From CAZWDL01 sp964632995 (GTDB lineage: Bacteria; Bacteroidota; Bacteroidia; Chitinophagales; Saprospiraceae), in contig CAZWDL010000012.1 in assembly GCA_964632995.1 (NCBI GenBank), forward strand, positions 21,340 through 85,339: a stretch of DNA of 64,000 bases, written 5' to 3'. A program made the translations under genes and the position numbers. The notes beneath the pieces are model-generated. The model saw only the letters and a list, made by a program, of their open reading frames with translations, made no database searches and was not told the DNA's origin. Position 1 is the first letter of the stretch; the number at the start of each line of letters is the position of its first letter. Positions 52,748 through 61,273 of this stretch are shown in pieces.

Positions 52748-52912
52748 AGGGGGGATAGGATTGAAGGATTGAATATGTGTTGCTTCCGGAGGAATATTAT
52801 TTTTAACCAGTTGAAAACCATAAGCATTTTTTTAAGTATCGTGTTTTCTACAACCGTTCCCGTACATACGCCACGGGAATCCTTTCCTGTTCCAATCGCA
52901 GTCTGTTGTTGT

Positions 52913-53228
52913 TTAGGTAATCAAATTCATCAGGTTGTAATAATTGGTCTTGTTTTCCAGAATGATCACCCGTTGCAGCGGCAGGCGCAGCTTTGCGAAA
53001 TCGTCGAGCGGGATATTGAGATCGCCCAGGTTGCTGAAGTACTGCTGGGCCATGGCTTCATCGAGCAGGCGCAGGCGCATCAGGGGTGCCGGTATCGGAG
53101 GCCGTAGCGCTGCTCGAATTGCTGCACACCGCAGTAGGTTTCATCGATACGCTCCGGCGGCAGTACGGCATCGAGCAGCGAGGAGAGGATTTTACGGCGG
53201 TTTTCGATAAAAACGTTCTTTTCGATTT
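52913..53228 (-). pseudogene. Wadjet JetD-like (DUF2220) gene remnant
   Basis: On the minus strand, FIENRRKILSSLLDAVLPPE then CGVQQFEQRYGLRYRHP reads into a stop. In the next frame LMRLRLLDEAMAQQYFSN, DLNIPLDDFAKLRLPLQRV and IILENKTNYYNL follow, to a stop at 52913. The ENKTN motif and the LDEFA-LP-RV order are features of the DUF3322-DUF2220 protein family that includes JetD, the nuclease/Toprim-like subunit of the Wadjet plasmid-defence system. Only about 105 residues remain and the frame is shifted. No JetA, JetB or JetC was seen in the window. Confidence 0.55.
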
Positions 53229-53288
53229 AAAAACACACCCAGAGCTTAACGCACTAGTCTTCACACAGCAATTGGAGGCCTTTCCGGA

Positions 53289-54331
53289 TCAACGCTCCAT
53301 ATCCAGTACCACCCGGCCGTTGATGTTGCCGTTCTTCATCCGCCCGAAAATGTCGTTGATTTTCTCCAGCGGCTGGCCTTCCACGGTGGGGGTCACCTTA
53401 CCCGCGCCGGCGAAGTCGAGGCTTTCCTGCAGGTCTTTGCGCGTACCCACGATGGAGCCCCGCACGGTGATACCCTTGAGCACCACATCGAAGATGGGGG
53501 TGGGGAATTCGCCGGGCGGCAGGCCGACCAGGGCGCAGGTGCCTCCCCGCCTGAGCATATCGATAGCCTGGCGGAAGATAGCGGAAGAAACGGCGGNNNN
53601 NNNNNNGTGACGAGTACGCCGTGAGACCCACCGATCTGTTCCTGGATCTCGGCGGCGGGATCTTGCTTGGCGGCGTTGACCGTCAGATCGGCGCCGAGTT
53701 TGGAAGCCAGCTCCAGCTTTTTATCATCGATATCCACGGCAGCCACTTGCCGGCCCATCGCTTTGGCGTATTGCACCGCGACGTGACCCAGCCCGCCGAT
53801 GCCGACGATGGTCACCCACTCGCCGGGTTTGGTGTCTGTTTCTTTAAGCCCTTTGTAGGTGGTCACCCCTGCGCAGAGAATGGGAGCGGCTTCCATGAAG
53901 CCCAGCCCGTCGGGCAGGTGCCCTGCGTAGTCGGCCGGCGCCAGCACATACTCGGCGAAGCCGCCGTCGACCGAATAGCCGGTGTTCTCCTGTTGAGGGC
54001 ACAGGGTTTCCCAGCCGGTCAGGCAGTATTCGCAGCGGCCGCAGGCGCTGTGCAGCCAGGGCACCCCGACGCGATCGCCCTCCTTGAGATGATTGACCCC
54101 CTCTCCCAGAGCAGCCACATAACCGACACCTTCGTGGCCGGGAATAAAGGGTAATTTGGGCTTCACCGGCCAGTCGCCATCGACAGCGTGCAGGTCGGTA
54201 TGACAGACGCCGGAGGCGGCGACCTTGACCAGTATCTGACCGGCGCCGGGCCGGGGAACCTTCACTTCATCCAGATCCAAGGGCTTGCCGAATTCGCGAA
54301 CGACGGCGGCATTCATTTTTTCAGGTAGCAT
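53289..54331 (-). CDS. Zinc-dependent alcohol dehydrogenase (crosses assembly gap)
   Basis: This is a medium-chain alcohol dehydrogenase of about 340 residues (AdhP type). It has the N-terminal catalytic zinc residues (GVCHTDLHAVDG, PGHEGVG), the structural zinc lobe CGRCEYCLTGWETLC (four Cys) and the NAD-binding GIGGLGHVAVQYAKAMG. The end is FDVVLKGITVRGSIVGTRKDLQE. Ten N bases interrupt it (53597-53606). Reading GVLV then AVSSAIF, joining the two sides needs the gap to be about -1 nt, so the N-run is a placeholder over directly adjacent or overlapping contigs. Catalyses alcohol/aldehyde interconversion with NAD(H); cytosolic. Confidence 0.88.
53597..53606. other. Assembly gap (10 N)
   Basis: Ten N characters lie within the alcohol dehydrogenase. 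The family sequence on both sides joins without missing residues, so the true gap is close to zero. Confidence 0.95.
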
Positions 54332-54890
54332 AGATATTGGGTTTTGATGAAAGAAAAAAAGTGTTTTGTGCTATGTCTGGATCGGTTCCTCTGAAACTTT
54401 GAATAGGACCTGTAAATAAGTTAAAGAATAGTAATCATACTACTATTAATAGTTTTACTATTTTTCTGTAAAAAAATGGCTGAACGGCTGATTTACGCCG
54501 GCAAGGTCTTGCTTTCTTTTTCTTTGAATAAGGACGCTTTTGAAAATTGGCTGTCTATAACTTTGGAGAAGGTTAACCCTTCTCAATGAAGCATCGACTC
54601 TTAATCCGGGTTGATACTATCCCCGCCTAAGAGAAGGAAAGCGTTTACCGGAGGAATTACGAGGATGGAAAGCCCGTTTTGGGGGTTTCGACTACCATAT
54701 GTATTGCTCCGCCCTTCTGACAACAATCACCTTATCGCATTGAGTACAGTCATGGTTTTTTTGCGAAATAAAGTCTAAAATTGTACACCAAAAGCGGCGA
54801 ACGGCCAGCGAGGTAACAATATGCTTGTCCTGATATTCTTTGCTCCGACGCTTAACCGTTTACGGCCCTGCAGCTGAAAAATCAAAAACC
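54332..54890. other. Intergenic region with one possible small ORF
   Basis: This 560-bp stretch between divergent genes contains an ATG-started 37-residue open frame at 54476-54589 (MAERLIYAGKVLLSFSLNKD to NPSQ). It has no recognisable family; it could be a small protein or chance. AT-rich runs (54410-54475) precede it. Nothing else was identified. Confidence 0.35.
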
Positions 54891-55982
54891 ATGCTTCGCT
54901 ATCTTTTTCTCTTTCTGCTGTCAATTCACGGGCTTATCCATCTGTTGGGCTTTGTAAAAACTTTTCAAATCAATGAAGTGGAGCAACTGACTCAGCCCAT
55001 TTCCCGGCCGGTGGGATTACTCTGGCTTGTGACGACACTACTTTTCCTGGTGACTGCTGGTCTTTATCTCTCCGGAAACGGATCCTGGTCTGTACTAGCC
55101 TTTCTATCCATTGTGTTGTCGCAGATACTCATTTTCATGACATGGCAGGACGCCAAATTCGGCACTATCGCCAATGTTATCATACTGCTGGTCGCCATTG
55201 CCGGATACGGTAGCTGGAGCTTTGAAAAACGCTACCGGGCCGATGTCCAAGAAGGCCTGGAACGGACCACTCCCATCGAAACAGAGCAGATTACGGAAGA
55301 GGACCTGGCCCCCCTGCCTGCGCCCGTACAACGCTACCTGCGCTACGCAGGCGCCGTAGGCAAGCCCAAAGTGAAAAATGTCAAAATCACCTTTAGTGGC
55401 AGGATGCGGGACAAGGGGCAGGATTGGTTCGTGTTCAGCTCCGAACAATACAATTTCTTTGATGAAAAGCCGGAGCGCCTGTTCTTCATGCGGGCCAAAG
55501 TCAAAGGGCTGCCCGCAGCCGGTTATCATGCCTATCAGGACGGACAGGCAGAGATGAAGGTGAAGCTCTTGTCTCTCTTTCCGGTAGTGGATATCCAGGG
55601 CGAGGAAATGTTCCAGGCGGAAACCGTGACGCTGTTCAACGACATGTGCCTGATGGCTCCATCCACCCTCATCGACGAACGGATACAGTGGCAGGCCATC
55701 GATGATACTTCCGCCAGGGCCATTTTCACCAACCGGGGAGTCAGCATTTCGGCCACTTTATATTTCAATGAGGAGGGGCAGCTCGTCGACTTCGTTTCCG
55801 ATGACCGCTACGCCGTGTCTGATATGAAAAAGTACCGCTTTTCAACCCCGGTCAGCAATTACAAAGATTTTAACGGCTACAGGCTCTTGTCATCTAGCGA
55901 GGCCGTGTGGCATTACCCGGACGGGAAATTTGCCTACGGAGAGATTGATCTGCAGTCGGTAGAATACAACTTGTTGAAATAG
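54891..55982 (+). CDS. DUF6544 family membrane protein
   Basis: This 363-residue protein begins with an N-terminal membrane module of about four helices (YLFLFLLSIHGLIHLLGFVK; LLWLVTTLLFLVTAGLYL; SVLAFLSIVLSQILIFM; NVIILLVAIAGYGSW). It ends in a soluble domain of about 220 residues (LPAPVQRYLRYAGAVGKP, then WFVFSSEQYNFFDEKPERLFF) that is characteristic of DUF6544. The HGLIHLLGF motif in helix 1 is also family-typical. ATG at 54891 is preferred; the upstream reading to 54840 has no membrane character. The domain is reported in many Bacteroidota; function unknown. Next gene 39 bp downstream, same strand. Confidence 0.82.
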   Translation: MLRYLFLFLLSIHGLIHLLGFVKTFQINEVEQLTQPISRPVGLLWLVTTLLFLVTAGLYLSGNGSWSVLAFLSIVLSQILIFMTWQDAKFGTIANVIILLVAIAGYGSWSFEKRYRADVQEGLERTTPIETEQITEEDLAPLPAPVQRYLRYAGAVGKPKVKNVKITFSGRMRDKGQDWFVFSSEQYNFFDEKPERLFFMRAKVKGLPAAGYHAYQDGQAEMKVKLLSLFPVVDIQGEEMFQAETVTLFNDMCLMAPSTLIDERIQWQAIDDTSARAIFTNRGVSISATLYFNEEGQLVDFVSDDRYAVSDMKKYRFSTPVSNYKDFNGYRLLSSSEAVWHYPDGKFAYGEIDLQSVEYNLLK

Positions 55983-56021
55983 GAAATCAGAAAGATAATA
56001 AAGGCACGAAATCGTGAAACT

Positions 56022-56873
56022 ATGAAAACCAGCTATATATTATCCGTTATCGCCACCGTGCTGGCTGTGCTGGCAGCCGGCGCCGGCCTGTTCGTTCCGG
56101 GGCTTTACCGGGACAGTGACTTTTTGCAAACCGTCTGGCAGGGCAACGATTGGGTAACGCTGTTGGCTGTCGTACCGGCTATGGTCGTCGTGTTGCTTTT
56201 GTATAGAAAAGGTTCTCTGAAAGCGGCTCTGGTCTGGATGGGCTTATTGCTGTACCTTTTTTACAACTACGCTTTCTATCTTTTCGCTACGGCTTTTAAT
56301 GCGGCTTTTTTGCTTTACGCAGGCATCTTTGTCCTGTCGGCCTACGCCCTGATCTACGGCCTGGCCGGTTTTCCGCGACGGCGGGTGGCATTCCGGCCTC
56401 AGTACCGCAGCTGGATCATTGCCTACCTGCTACTCATTGCCTTCATCCTCTGTATGGTGGAAATTCCACCCATTGTGACTTATCTGATAGAGGGTAGGGT
56501 GCCGGAACTTATTGAACGCACCGGTCATCCTACGAATGTAGTCTACGCCTTAGATTTATCAATCGTCGTGCCGCTTTCCGTACTGGCTTCCGTTTGGTTG
56601 TGGCAGCGGCGGAAGTGGGGCTACCTGCTGGCCGGCCTCATGCTGGTGAAGGGCATCACCTACGGTCTGGTGCTGACGGTGAACAGCATCATCCTCTATG
56701 TCACGGATCAGGGCGGCGATTCCCTGTTGCTGTTTTATCTCTTCGTCGTCTTAGGCGGCGTGGGTGGCCTGGTCTTGCTGCTGCGTCATATGGAGGCGGA
56801 GGATCATTCAAAAGCAAGCACCTATGAAAATCAGCGCCAGCCGGGCGGAAAAGTCCCGACCTCTGCCCGGTGA
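56022..56873 (+). CDS. Hypothetical multipass membrane protein
   Basis: This 283-residue protein has about eight membrane helices from residue 7 (LSVIATVLAVLAAGAGLFVPG) to about 263 (LLLFYLFVVLGGVGGLVLLLRH), with a hydrophilic C-terminal tail. No family recognised; conserved polar residues in the second half (LTVNSIILY, EIPPIVTYLIEGRVPELIER) may sit in a channel. It is translationally coupled to the next gene, whose ATG lies 50 bp before this stop. Possibly part of a DUF6544-SRPBCC cluster, by position. Confidence 0.6.
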   Translation: MKTSYILSVIATVLAVLAAGAGLFVPGLYRDSDFLQTVWQGNDWVTLLAVVPAMVVVLLLYRKGSLKAALVWMGLLLYLFYNYAFYLFATAFNAAFLLYAGIFVLSAYALIYGLAGFPRRRVAFRPQYRSWIIAYLLLIAFILCMVEIPPIVTYLIEGRVPELIERTGHPTNVVYALDLSIVVPLSVLASVWLWQRRKWGYLLAGLMLVKGITYGLVLTVNSIILYVTDQGGDSLLLFYLFVVLGGVGGLVLLLRHMEAEDHSKASTYENQRQPGGKVPTSAR

Positions 56874-57402
56874 CGATCTCATCGACGACCCGCAGGGGCG
56901 GGTGACCTACGCGATCACCATCGATGCCTCGCCGGCGGAAATATTTCCCTGGTTGAAACAGATGGGCTGTCAGCGTGCCGGCTGGTACAGCTATGACCGG
57001 CTGGACAATGGCGGGAAGCCGAGCGCCGAACGGATTATTCCGGAGCTGCAGCAAATAGAGGTGGGCGATTACCTTCCGGCAACGCCTAATGATCCGCCCG
57101 GGGTGGGCTTCCGGGTAACGGACATTAGGAAAAACGAATATTTATTGCTGAGCACCTTCAGTCGTCTGCCTTCGATGCAGCCCGTCGAGGCAGGAGAGCA
57201 GCCCGAAAAATACTGGCGCACCACCTGGCTTTTCTTTCTGGAGCCGCTGGAAAAGCGGCGCACCCGCCTGATCGTGCGCAACAATCTCGGATATAAGCCC
57301 CGGTGGGTCGGGATACCGGCCAACCTGATGATCCTGTCCATACATTTCATCATGCAGCGCCGGCAGCTGCTGAATATTAAGGAGCGGGCGGAGGGAAGGT
57401 GA
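56824..57402 (+). CDS. SRPBCC family protein
   Basis: This protein of 192 residues has an SRPBCC (START/PYR-Bet v1-like) fold. An N-terminal strand (VTYAITIDASPAEIFPWLKQMG), the internal LDNGGKPSAERIIPELQQ, the strands (VGFRVTDIRKNEYLLLSTF and WRTTWLFFLEPLEKRRTRLIV) and the closing helix (MILSIHFIMQRRQLLNIKERA) are visible. The start at 56824 overlaps the upstream membrane gene by 50 bp. The family binds lipids or small hydrophobic molecules, often in association with membrane partners, which would fit the coupled multipass protein. Confidence 0.72.
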   Translation: MKISASRAEKSRPLPGDDLIDDPQGRVTYAITIDASPAEIFPWLKQMGCQRAGWYSYDRLDNGGKPSAERIIPELQQIEVGDYLPATPNDPPGVGFRVTDIRKNEYLLLSTFSRLPSMQPVEAGEQPEKYWRTTWLFFLEPLEKRRTRLIVRNNLGYKPRWVGIPANLMILSIHFIMQRRQLLNIKERAEGR

Positions 57403-57408
57403 GAGGAG

Positions 57409-57427
57409 CGCGAAGCTCTGCTTCGCG
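57409..57427. repeat. Hairpin cgcgaagc-tct-gcttcgcg
   Basis: An 8-bp perfect stem with a TCT loop lies 7 bp after the SRPBCC stop. It is the same unit as 41097-41115 with a compensatory change at the loop-closing pair (C-G instead of T-A). Confidence 0.5.
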
Positions 57428-57556
57428 ATAGCACCCGGCTGATAACAGGCATAGTCAAGCCACCGGTTGTTGCTGTAAGTAGATAGTACACGACCGGGGT
57501 CAGTTTCAAAGCAAACCTCTGCGTAAATATGCATCGCCGCTGCCCGGTGATATTTC

Positions 57557-57585
57557 TTGTTTTTTCCACGGATCACATAGATTTG
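57557..57585 (+). promoter_or_regulatory. Bacteroidota-type promoter upstream of CPBP-M28 genes
   Basis: TTG at 57557-57559 is followed after 18 nt by TAGATTTG (57578-57585), matching the TTG/TAnnTTTG consensus. It lies 33 nt upstream of the CPBP start, with an A/G-rich stretch before the ATG. Confidence 0.55.
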
Positions 57586-57618
57586 CCATAAGCAGGAAAG
57601 AGAAAAGGAAACATAAAA

Positions 57619-58422
57619 ATGGGAAAAGTAAAATACTTTATTCTCCTCGCCTTACTCTGGCCGGCCTTCTTTTACGGGCTGAATATCGCTTTAGGTTTGG
57701 GTGTACAGCCACTTGCCGGGAAAATTACTGTTGCTATTGGAGGGATCAGCCCAACGCTGGCGGCTTTATTACTGCTCTTTCGCTATGCCGGCCGGGAAGA
57801 GCGGGCCGATTTTTTTCGCCGCATCTGGGACCCGAAACAGATCAGCTGGTCACAATTGACAATTATCATGCTCCTGCCATTGGCGGTGCTTCTGGCAGGC
57901 ATCAGGCTGGCGCAGCTTATGGGAAGCACGGAAGCCACATTTCAGATAGAATCCAGCCTTTTCCCGCAGTGGTGGTCGGTTATCCCCTTAGCTCTGTTTA
58001 TTCTTTTTCTGGGCCCCATACCGGAGGAGATCGGCTGGCGCGGCTACTTGCTGGACGGCCTGACGCCCCGGATGCCCGGCTGGAAAGCTTCCCTGATCGT
58101 CGCATTGTCTGGTCCCTGGGGCACGTTCCGCTGTTTTTCATAGAGGGGTATCCCTTACGGGAAAAGCTGGGGCGATCCGGCGGCGCTGACCCTGTACTTT
58201 ACACTGCTCTTTCCCCTATCGCAGGTGTATACCTGGGTATTTTACCGGACGGGGCGCAGCATCCTGGCAGCTATCCTTTTTCACTTCTTCATCAACTTTT
58301 TCGGGACATTGTGGGAGGCGGATGTGATGACGGATCTGATATCGCTTATATTCTGGATGGTGGTAGCGCTGAGTTTGATCGGCGCCTATCCCGACATTTT
58401 CAGAAAACCTATCTCAAAATGA
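57619..58422 (+). pseudogene. CPBP-family membrane protease, frameshifted
   Basis: This is an intramembrane metalloprotease of the CPBP (Abi) family, interrupted. The first 170 or so residues carry helices and the first motif (GPIPEEIGWRGYLLDGL, the EExxxR motif). The frame then runs into a stop at 58141-58143. The expected motif (SLxHVPLFFIEG) is readable only in the frame shifted by one. About 40 bp later the original frame resumes with WGDPAALTLYFTLLFPLSQ and SILAAILFHFFINFFG (second His motif). Two compensating single-base changes around 58105 and 58145, or sequencing errors, would restore the protein. The last codons overlap the next gene as ATGA. Confidence 0.75.
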
Positions 58423-59615
58423 AGAAAAACACAGCATTTATCGCTGCCTGTCTGGACCAGCTCGCCGTTGAAATCGGGGAAAGGCCAGTGGGGGGGCTTA
58501 ATAACCAGCGGGCGGAAAAGTTTATCAGTGAGACTTTCAGAACTAGCGGTCTAGATGTTTTTCACCAGGAATTTCAATGTATGGACTGGGAGCCGGGTAA
58601 GGTCAGCATGGTATTGAACGGACGATCTGTTCCGGCTTCCCATTCGCCCTACACGCGTCCTGCTTCAGTGAAGGCGCCCTTTCAGTTACTTGAAACGGTG
58701 GAGCAACTTCGGGCGGCGGAGCTCAGCGGTCAAATAGCGGTGCTGGGCGGCGAACTGACCAGAGAGCCGCTCATGCCCAAAAACTTTCGCTTCTGGAATC
58801 CGGAGCGGCATCAGGAGATCGTGCGTTTGCTGAAAGCGAAAGCCCCGGTCGCGATCCTAACCGTCAGCTTTTCCGAAGAACGCCCCGTTCCCATCATTGA
58901 AGACGGCGATTTCGATATTCCTTCGGTGGTGGTTGCCGGCAAATACCTCCGGGAGTTCAGCGCTTCGAAGGGAACCGTGCTGACGCTGCGTATGGAGGCG
59001 GAAAGAAAACCCTCGCGAGGAGCCAATATCATTGCGAGGCAGCCGGGGCAGGGATCGTGGAAAGCCATCGTCATGGCGCATTTCGATACCAAACCGGGCA
59101 CCCCCGGCGCACTGGACAATGCGGCCGGGGTGACAGGGCTGCTCCTGCTAAGCCGGTTGTTGCAGGAAAATCCGGTTCCGGGCGGCGTCGAACTGATCGC
59201 CATCAACGGGGAGGATTACTATTCTAATCCCGGCCAGGTTGCCTATCTCGATACTTACCATCCCACCTTTGACCAGCTTCAGCTGGTCATCAACTGCGAC
59301 GGCCCCGGTTACCGGGTGGGTAAGACAGGGGTTTCGCCGATGAACTGTGAAAAGGCTTTTACTGAAAGGATTGAAAAAAAACTCGACGCCTTCCCGGCGC
59401 TCAAGCTATCGGACCCCTGGTACCAGGGTGATCACATGATCTTTGCTCCTTACGAAGTGCCCACACTGGCGATCACCTCGGATGAAATTTTCCCGATCAT
59501 CGATACTGTGATCCACACGGAGCACGACCGCATGGAGCTGGTCGAGGCGGCGTATCTCGAGCAGGTTGGACGCTTCATCTATGAGGTATTATCGGAGGTT
59601 CAGCCCTATGGATAA
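58419..59615 (+). CDS. M28-family peptidase
   Basis: This 398-residue zinc aminopeptidase-like protein of the M28 family has the metal-binding block IVMAHFDTKPGTPGALDNAAGVTGL (about 210-234: His and Asp of the first site, bridging Asp). It is followed by LIAINGEDYYSNPG (Glu pair) and INCDGPGYR (Asp). The last His lies near IDTVIHTEHDRMELV. An N-terminal PA-like region precedes them. There is no signal peptide, so it may be cytosolic or exported by another route. The start at 58419 overlaps the CPBP stop; the longer open frame upstream is antiphase CPBP sequence and not part of it. Confidence 0.85.
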   Translation: MKKNTAFIAACLDQLAVEIGERPVGGLNNQRAEKFISETFRTSGLDVFHQEFQCMDWEPGKVSMVLNGRSVPASHSPYTRPASVKAPFQLLETVEQLRAAELSGQIAVLGGELTREPLMPKNFRFWNPERHQEIVRLLKAKAPVAILTVSFSEERPVPIIEDGDFDIPSVVVAGKYLREFSASKGTVLTLRMEAERKPSRGANIIARQPGQGSWKAIVMAHFDTKPGTPGALDNAAGVTGLLLLSRLLQENPVPGGVELIAINGEDYYSNPGQVAYLDTYHPTFDQLQLVINCDGPGYRVGKTGVSPMNCEKAFTERIEKKLDAFPALKLSDPWYQGDHMIFAPYEVPTLAITSDEIFPIIDTVIHTEHDRMELVEAAYLEQVGRFIYEVLSEVQPYG

Positions 59616-59675
59616 GCTGCATATTTAATTTGTTATTATGCAAAGATGTTGAAAAGAACTACCTTATTATGAAAA

Positions 59676-60515
59676 ATGGAAATGAGTTGGCCGGTTTATT
59701 CCAGCAACATGAACAGCCGCACCGATGCTGAAAATGACCTGGCAGGGGCTTCCCATCCTGGCGACGGGCAAAAGCCCATCGTTCTGATCGTAGAGGATAA
59801 CCGGGATGTCGTACAATTCATCAGCGCTTGTCTTCGCGAACAGTATCAACTCCTTTTCGCTTACGACGGACAGGCGGGCCTTGAACAGGCGGTTGAGCAG
59901 GTCCCGGATGTTGTGATCAGTGATGTAATGATGCCGGGGAAAGACGGTTTCGAGCTGTGTGCTACTCTGAAAGCGGATGAGCGAACCAGCCATATTCCGG
60001 TCGTGTTGCTTACTGCCAAAGCAGGTATGGAAAGTCGTATCACCGGACTACAGTGCGGCGCTGATGTGTATCTCGCCAAACCTTTTCACGAAGAAGAACT
60101 TCTGGTACGACTGGAAAGGCTGATCGAGCTTCGCCGTAAGCTTCAGAAAAGATATGCCGCCTTCCCGCAGGTGGCTGGGAAAACAGATAACTCCTCTTTC
60201 GAGGATGAGTTTTTGAGTAAAGTCTATTCAATCATTGAGGATCATCTATCCGATGCCGAACTGGACCTGTCACGCTTATGCCGGGCGCTGAACCTGAGCC
60301 GCTCCCAGGTATATCGCAAACTCAAGGCTTTGACCGGTAAATCTACTATCCAGGTGATCCGGTCCTATCGCCTGCAGAAGGGAGGAGAGCTGTTGCAGAA
60401 GAGTGATATGAATATCTCGGAAGTGGCCTGCGAGGTAGGGTTTACCAGCCCGGCCTATTTTACCCGTTGCTTTAAGGAAGAGTTTGGCATGGCGCTGCGG
60501 GAGTGGATGGCTTGA
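59676..60515 (+). CDS. Response regulator with receiver and AraC-type HTH
   Basis: This 279-residue regulator has a receiver domain about 33-145 (LIVEDNRDVVQFI, phosphoacceptor Asp in VVISDVMMPGKDG, Lys in VYLAKPFHEEE). An AraC-type DNA-binding domain follows, about 176-279 (LSRLCRALNLSRSQVYRKLKALTG, ISEVACEVGFTSPAYFTRCFKEEFG). This is the C-terminal half of an HTCS of the kind at 11541-16094. It stands alone, with a short low-complexity N-terminus (SSNMNSRTDAENDLAGASHPG). It may therefore be either a free regulator or the surviving end of a truncated hybrid sensor. No kinase is adjacent. Confidence 0.82.
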   Translation: MEMSWPVYSSNMNSRTDAENDLAGASHPGDGQKPIVLIVEDNRDVVQFISACLREQYQLLFAYDGQAGLEQAVEQVPDVVISDVMMPGKDGFELCATLKADERTSHIPVVLLTAKAGMESRITGLQCGADVYLAKPFHEEELLVRLERLIELRRKLQKRYAAFPQVAGKTDNSSFEDEFLSKVYSIIEDHLSDAELDLSRLCRALNLSRSQVYRKLKALTGKSTIQVIRSYRLQKGGELLQKSDMNISEVACEVGFTSPAYFTRCFKEEFGMALREWMA

Positions 60516-60603
60516 ACTGCCGGCATAGTCACGATGCTTTGGATATGGGCCAAACTCTTGTAGTGCTTTTTTAGAAATTCTGGTATTATAAAAGAACACC
60601 ACC

Positions 60604-61152
60604 ATGGACACTCATACCCACCTCGCCCTCCTTCGCGGCATCAACGTCGGCAAACACAAGAAAGTACCCATGGCCGATCTGCGGAAAAGCTTCTCGAAAA
60701 TGGGATTCGGGAATGTGCGTACCGTTCTGGCGACGGGGAACGTTATCTTCGAAGCGGAGGCCGAAAAACCGGATGTTTACTCGGATCAAATCGCCGGTAC
60801 ACTGGAAGATGCCTTCGGTTTTCCAATCCCTGTCCTCCTGCGACCTTTTTCCAGTATTGAAAAAATCATTGCGAGGAATCCCTTCCGCGAAATCGAAGCC
60901 GGCCCGCGCATCAAACTCAACGCCACCTTTCTGCCCGGACCGCCTTCGACGTCTCATGAGTTCCCCTATAATGCTCCCGGCGGCTCCTTTCAAATCATTT
61001 CTCTCATCGGCCATACTGTCTTCAGTGTACTGGACCTTGACAAAAGCGGCACGACCGATATGATGAAGGAACTGGAAAAGCTGTTCGGTCAGAACATCAC
61101 GACGCGGACGTGGAAGACGGTACTTAAGATAGAAAAGAAGGGGAAGGGTTAG
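60604..61152 (+). CDS. DUF1697 family protein
   Basis: This 182-residue protein belongs to DUF1697. LALLRGINVGKHKKVPMADLRKSF and RTVLATGNVIFEA are the family hallmarks (residues about 7-55), and FPIPVLLRPFSSIEKI, NPFRE follow. An alpha/beta fold is suggested. The family is widely distributed and of unknown biochemical function. It is cytosolic, monocistronic, with an A-rich leader before the ATG. Confidence 0.88.
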   Translation: MDTHTHLALLRGINVGKHKKVPMADLRKSFSKMGFGNVRTVLATGNVIFEAEAEKPDVYSDQIAGTLEDAFGFPIPVLLRPFSSIEKIIARNPFREIEAGPRIKLNATFLPGPPSTSHEFPYNAPGGSFQIISLIGHTVFSVLDLDKSGTTDMMKELEKLFGQNITTRTWKTVLKIEKKGKG

Positions 61153-61273
61153 GCTGGATGGATGCTGGGTACTGGGTACCCGCTAGCCAACTGCCTTTTC
61201 TCTCCGCAACCACTCCAAACCTCCGGTCAAACCCAGAAGGTGTATTTGCCAGCGCGGTACTGCTAACTGCCAT

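Noticed and set aside
57969..58418. Upstream extension of the M28 peptidase frame
   Set aside because: These codons are the CPBP gene read out of phase; the real start is the ATG overlapping the CPBP stop.
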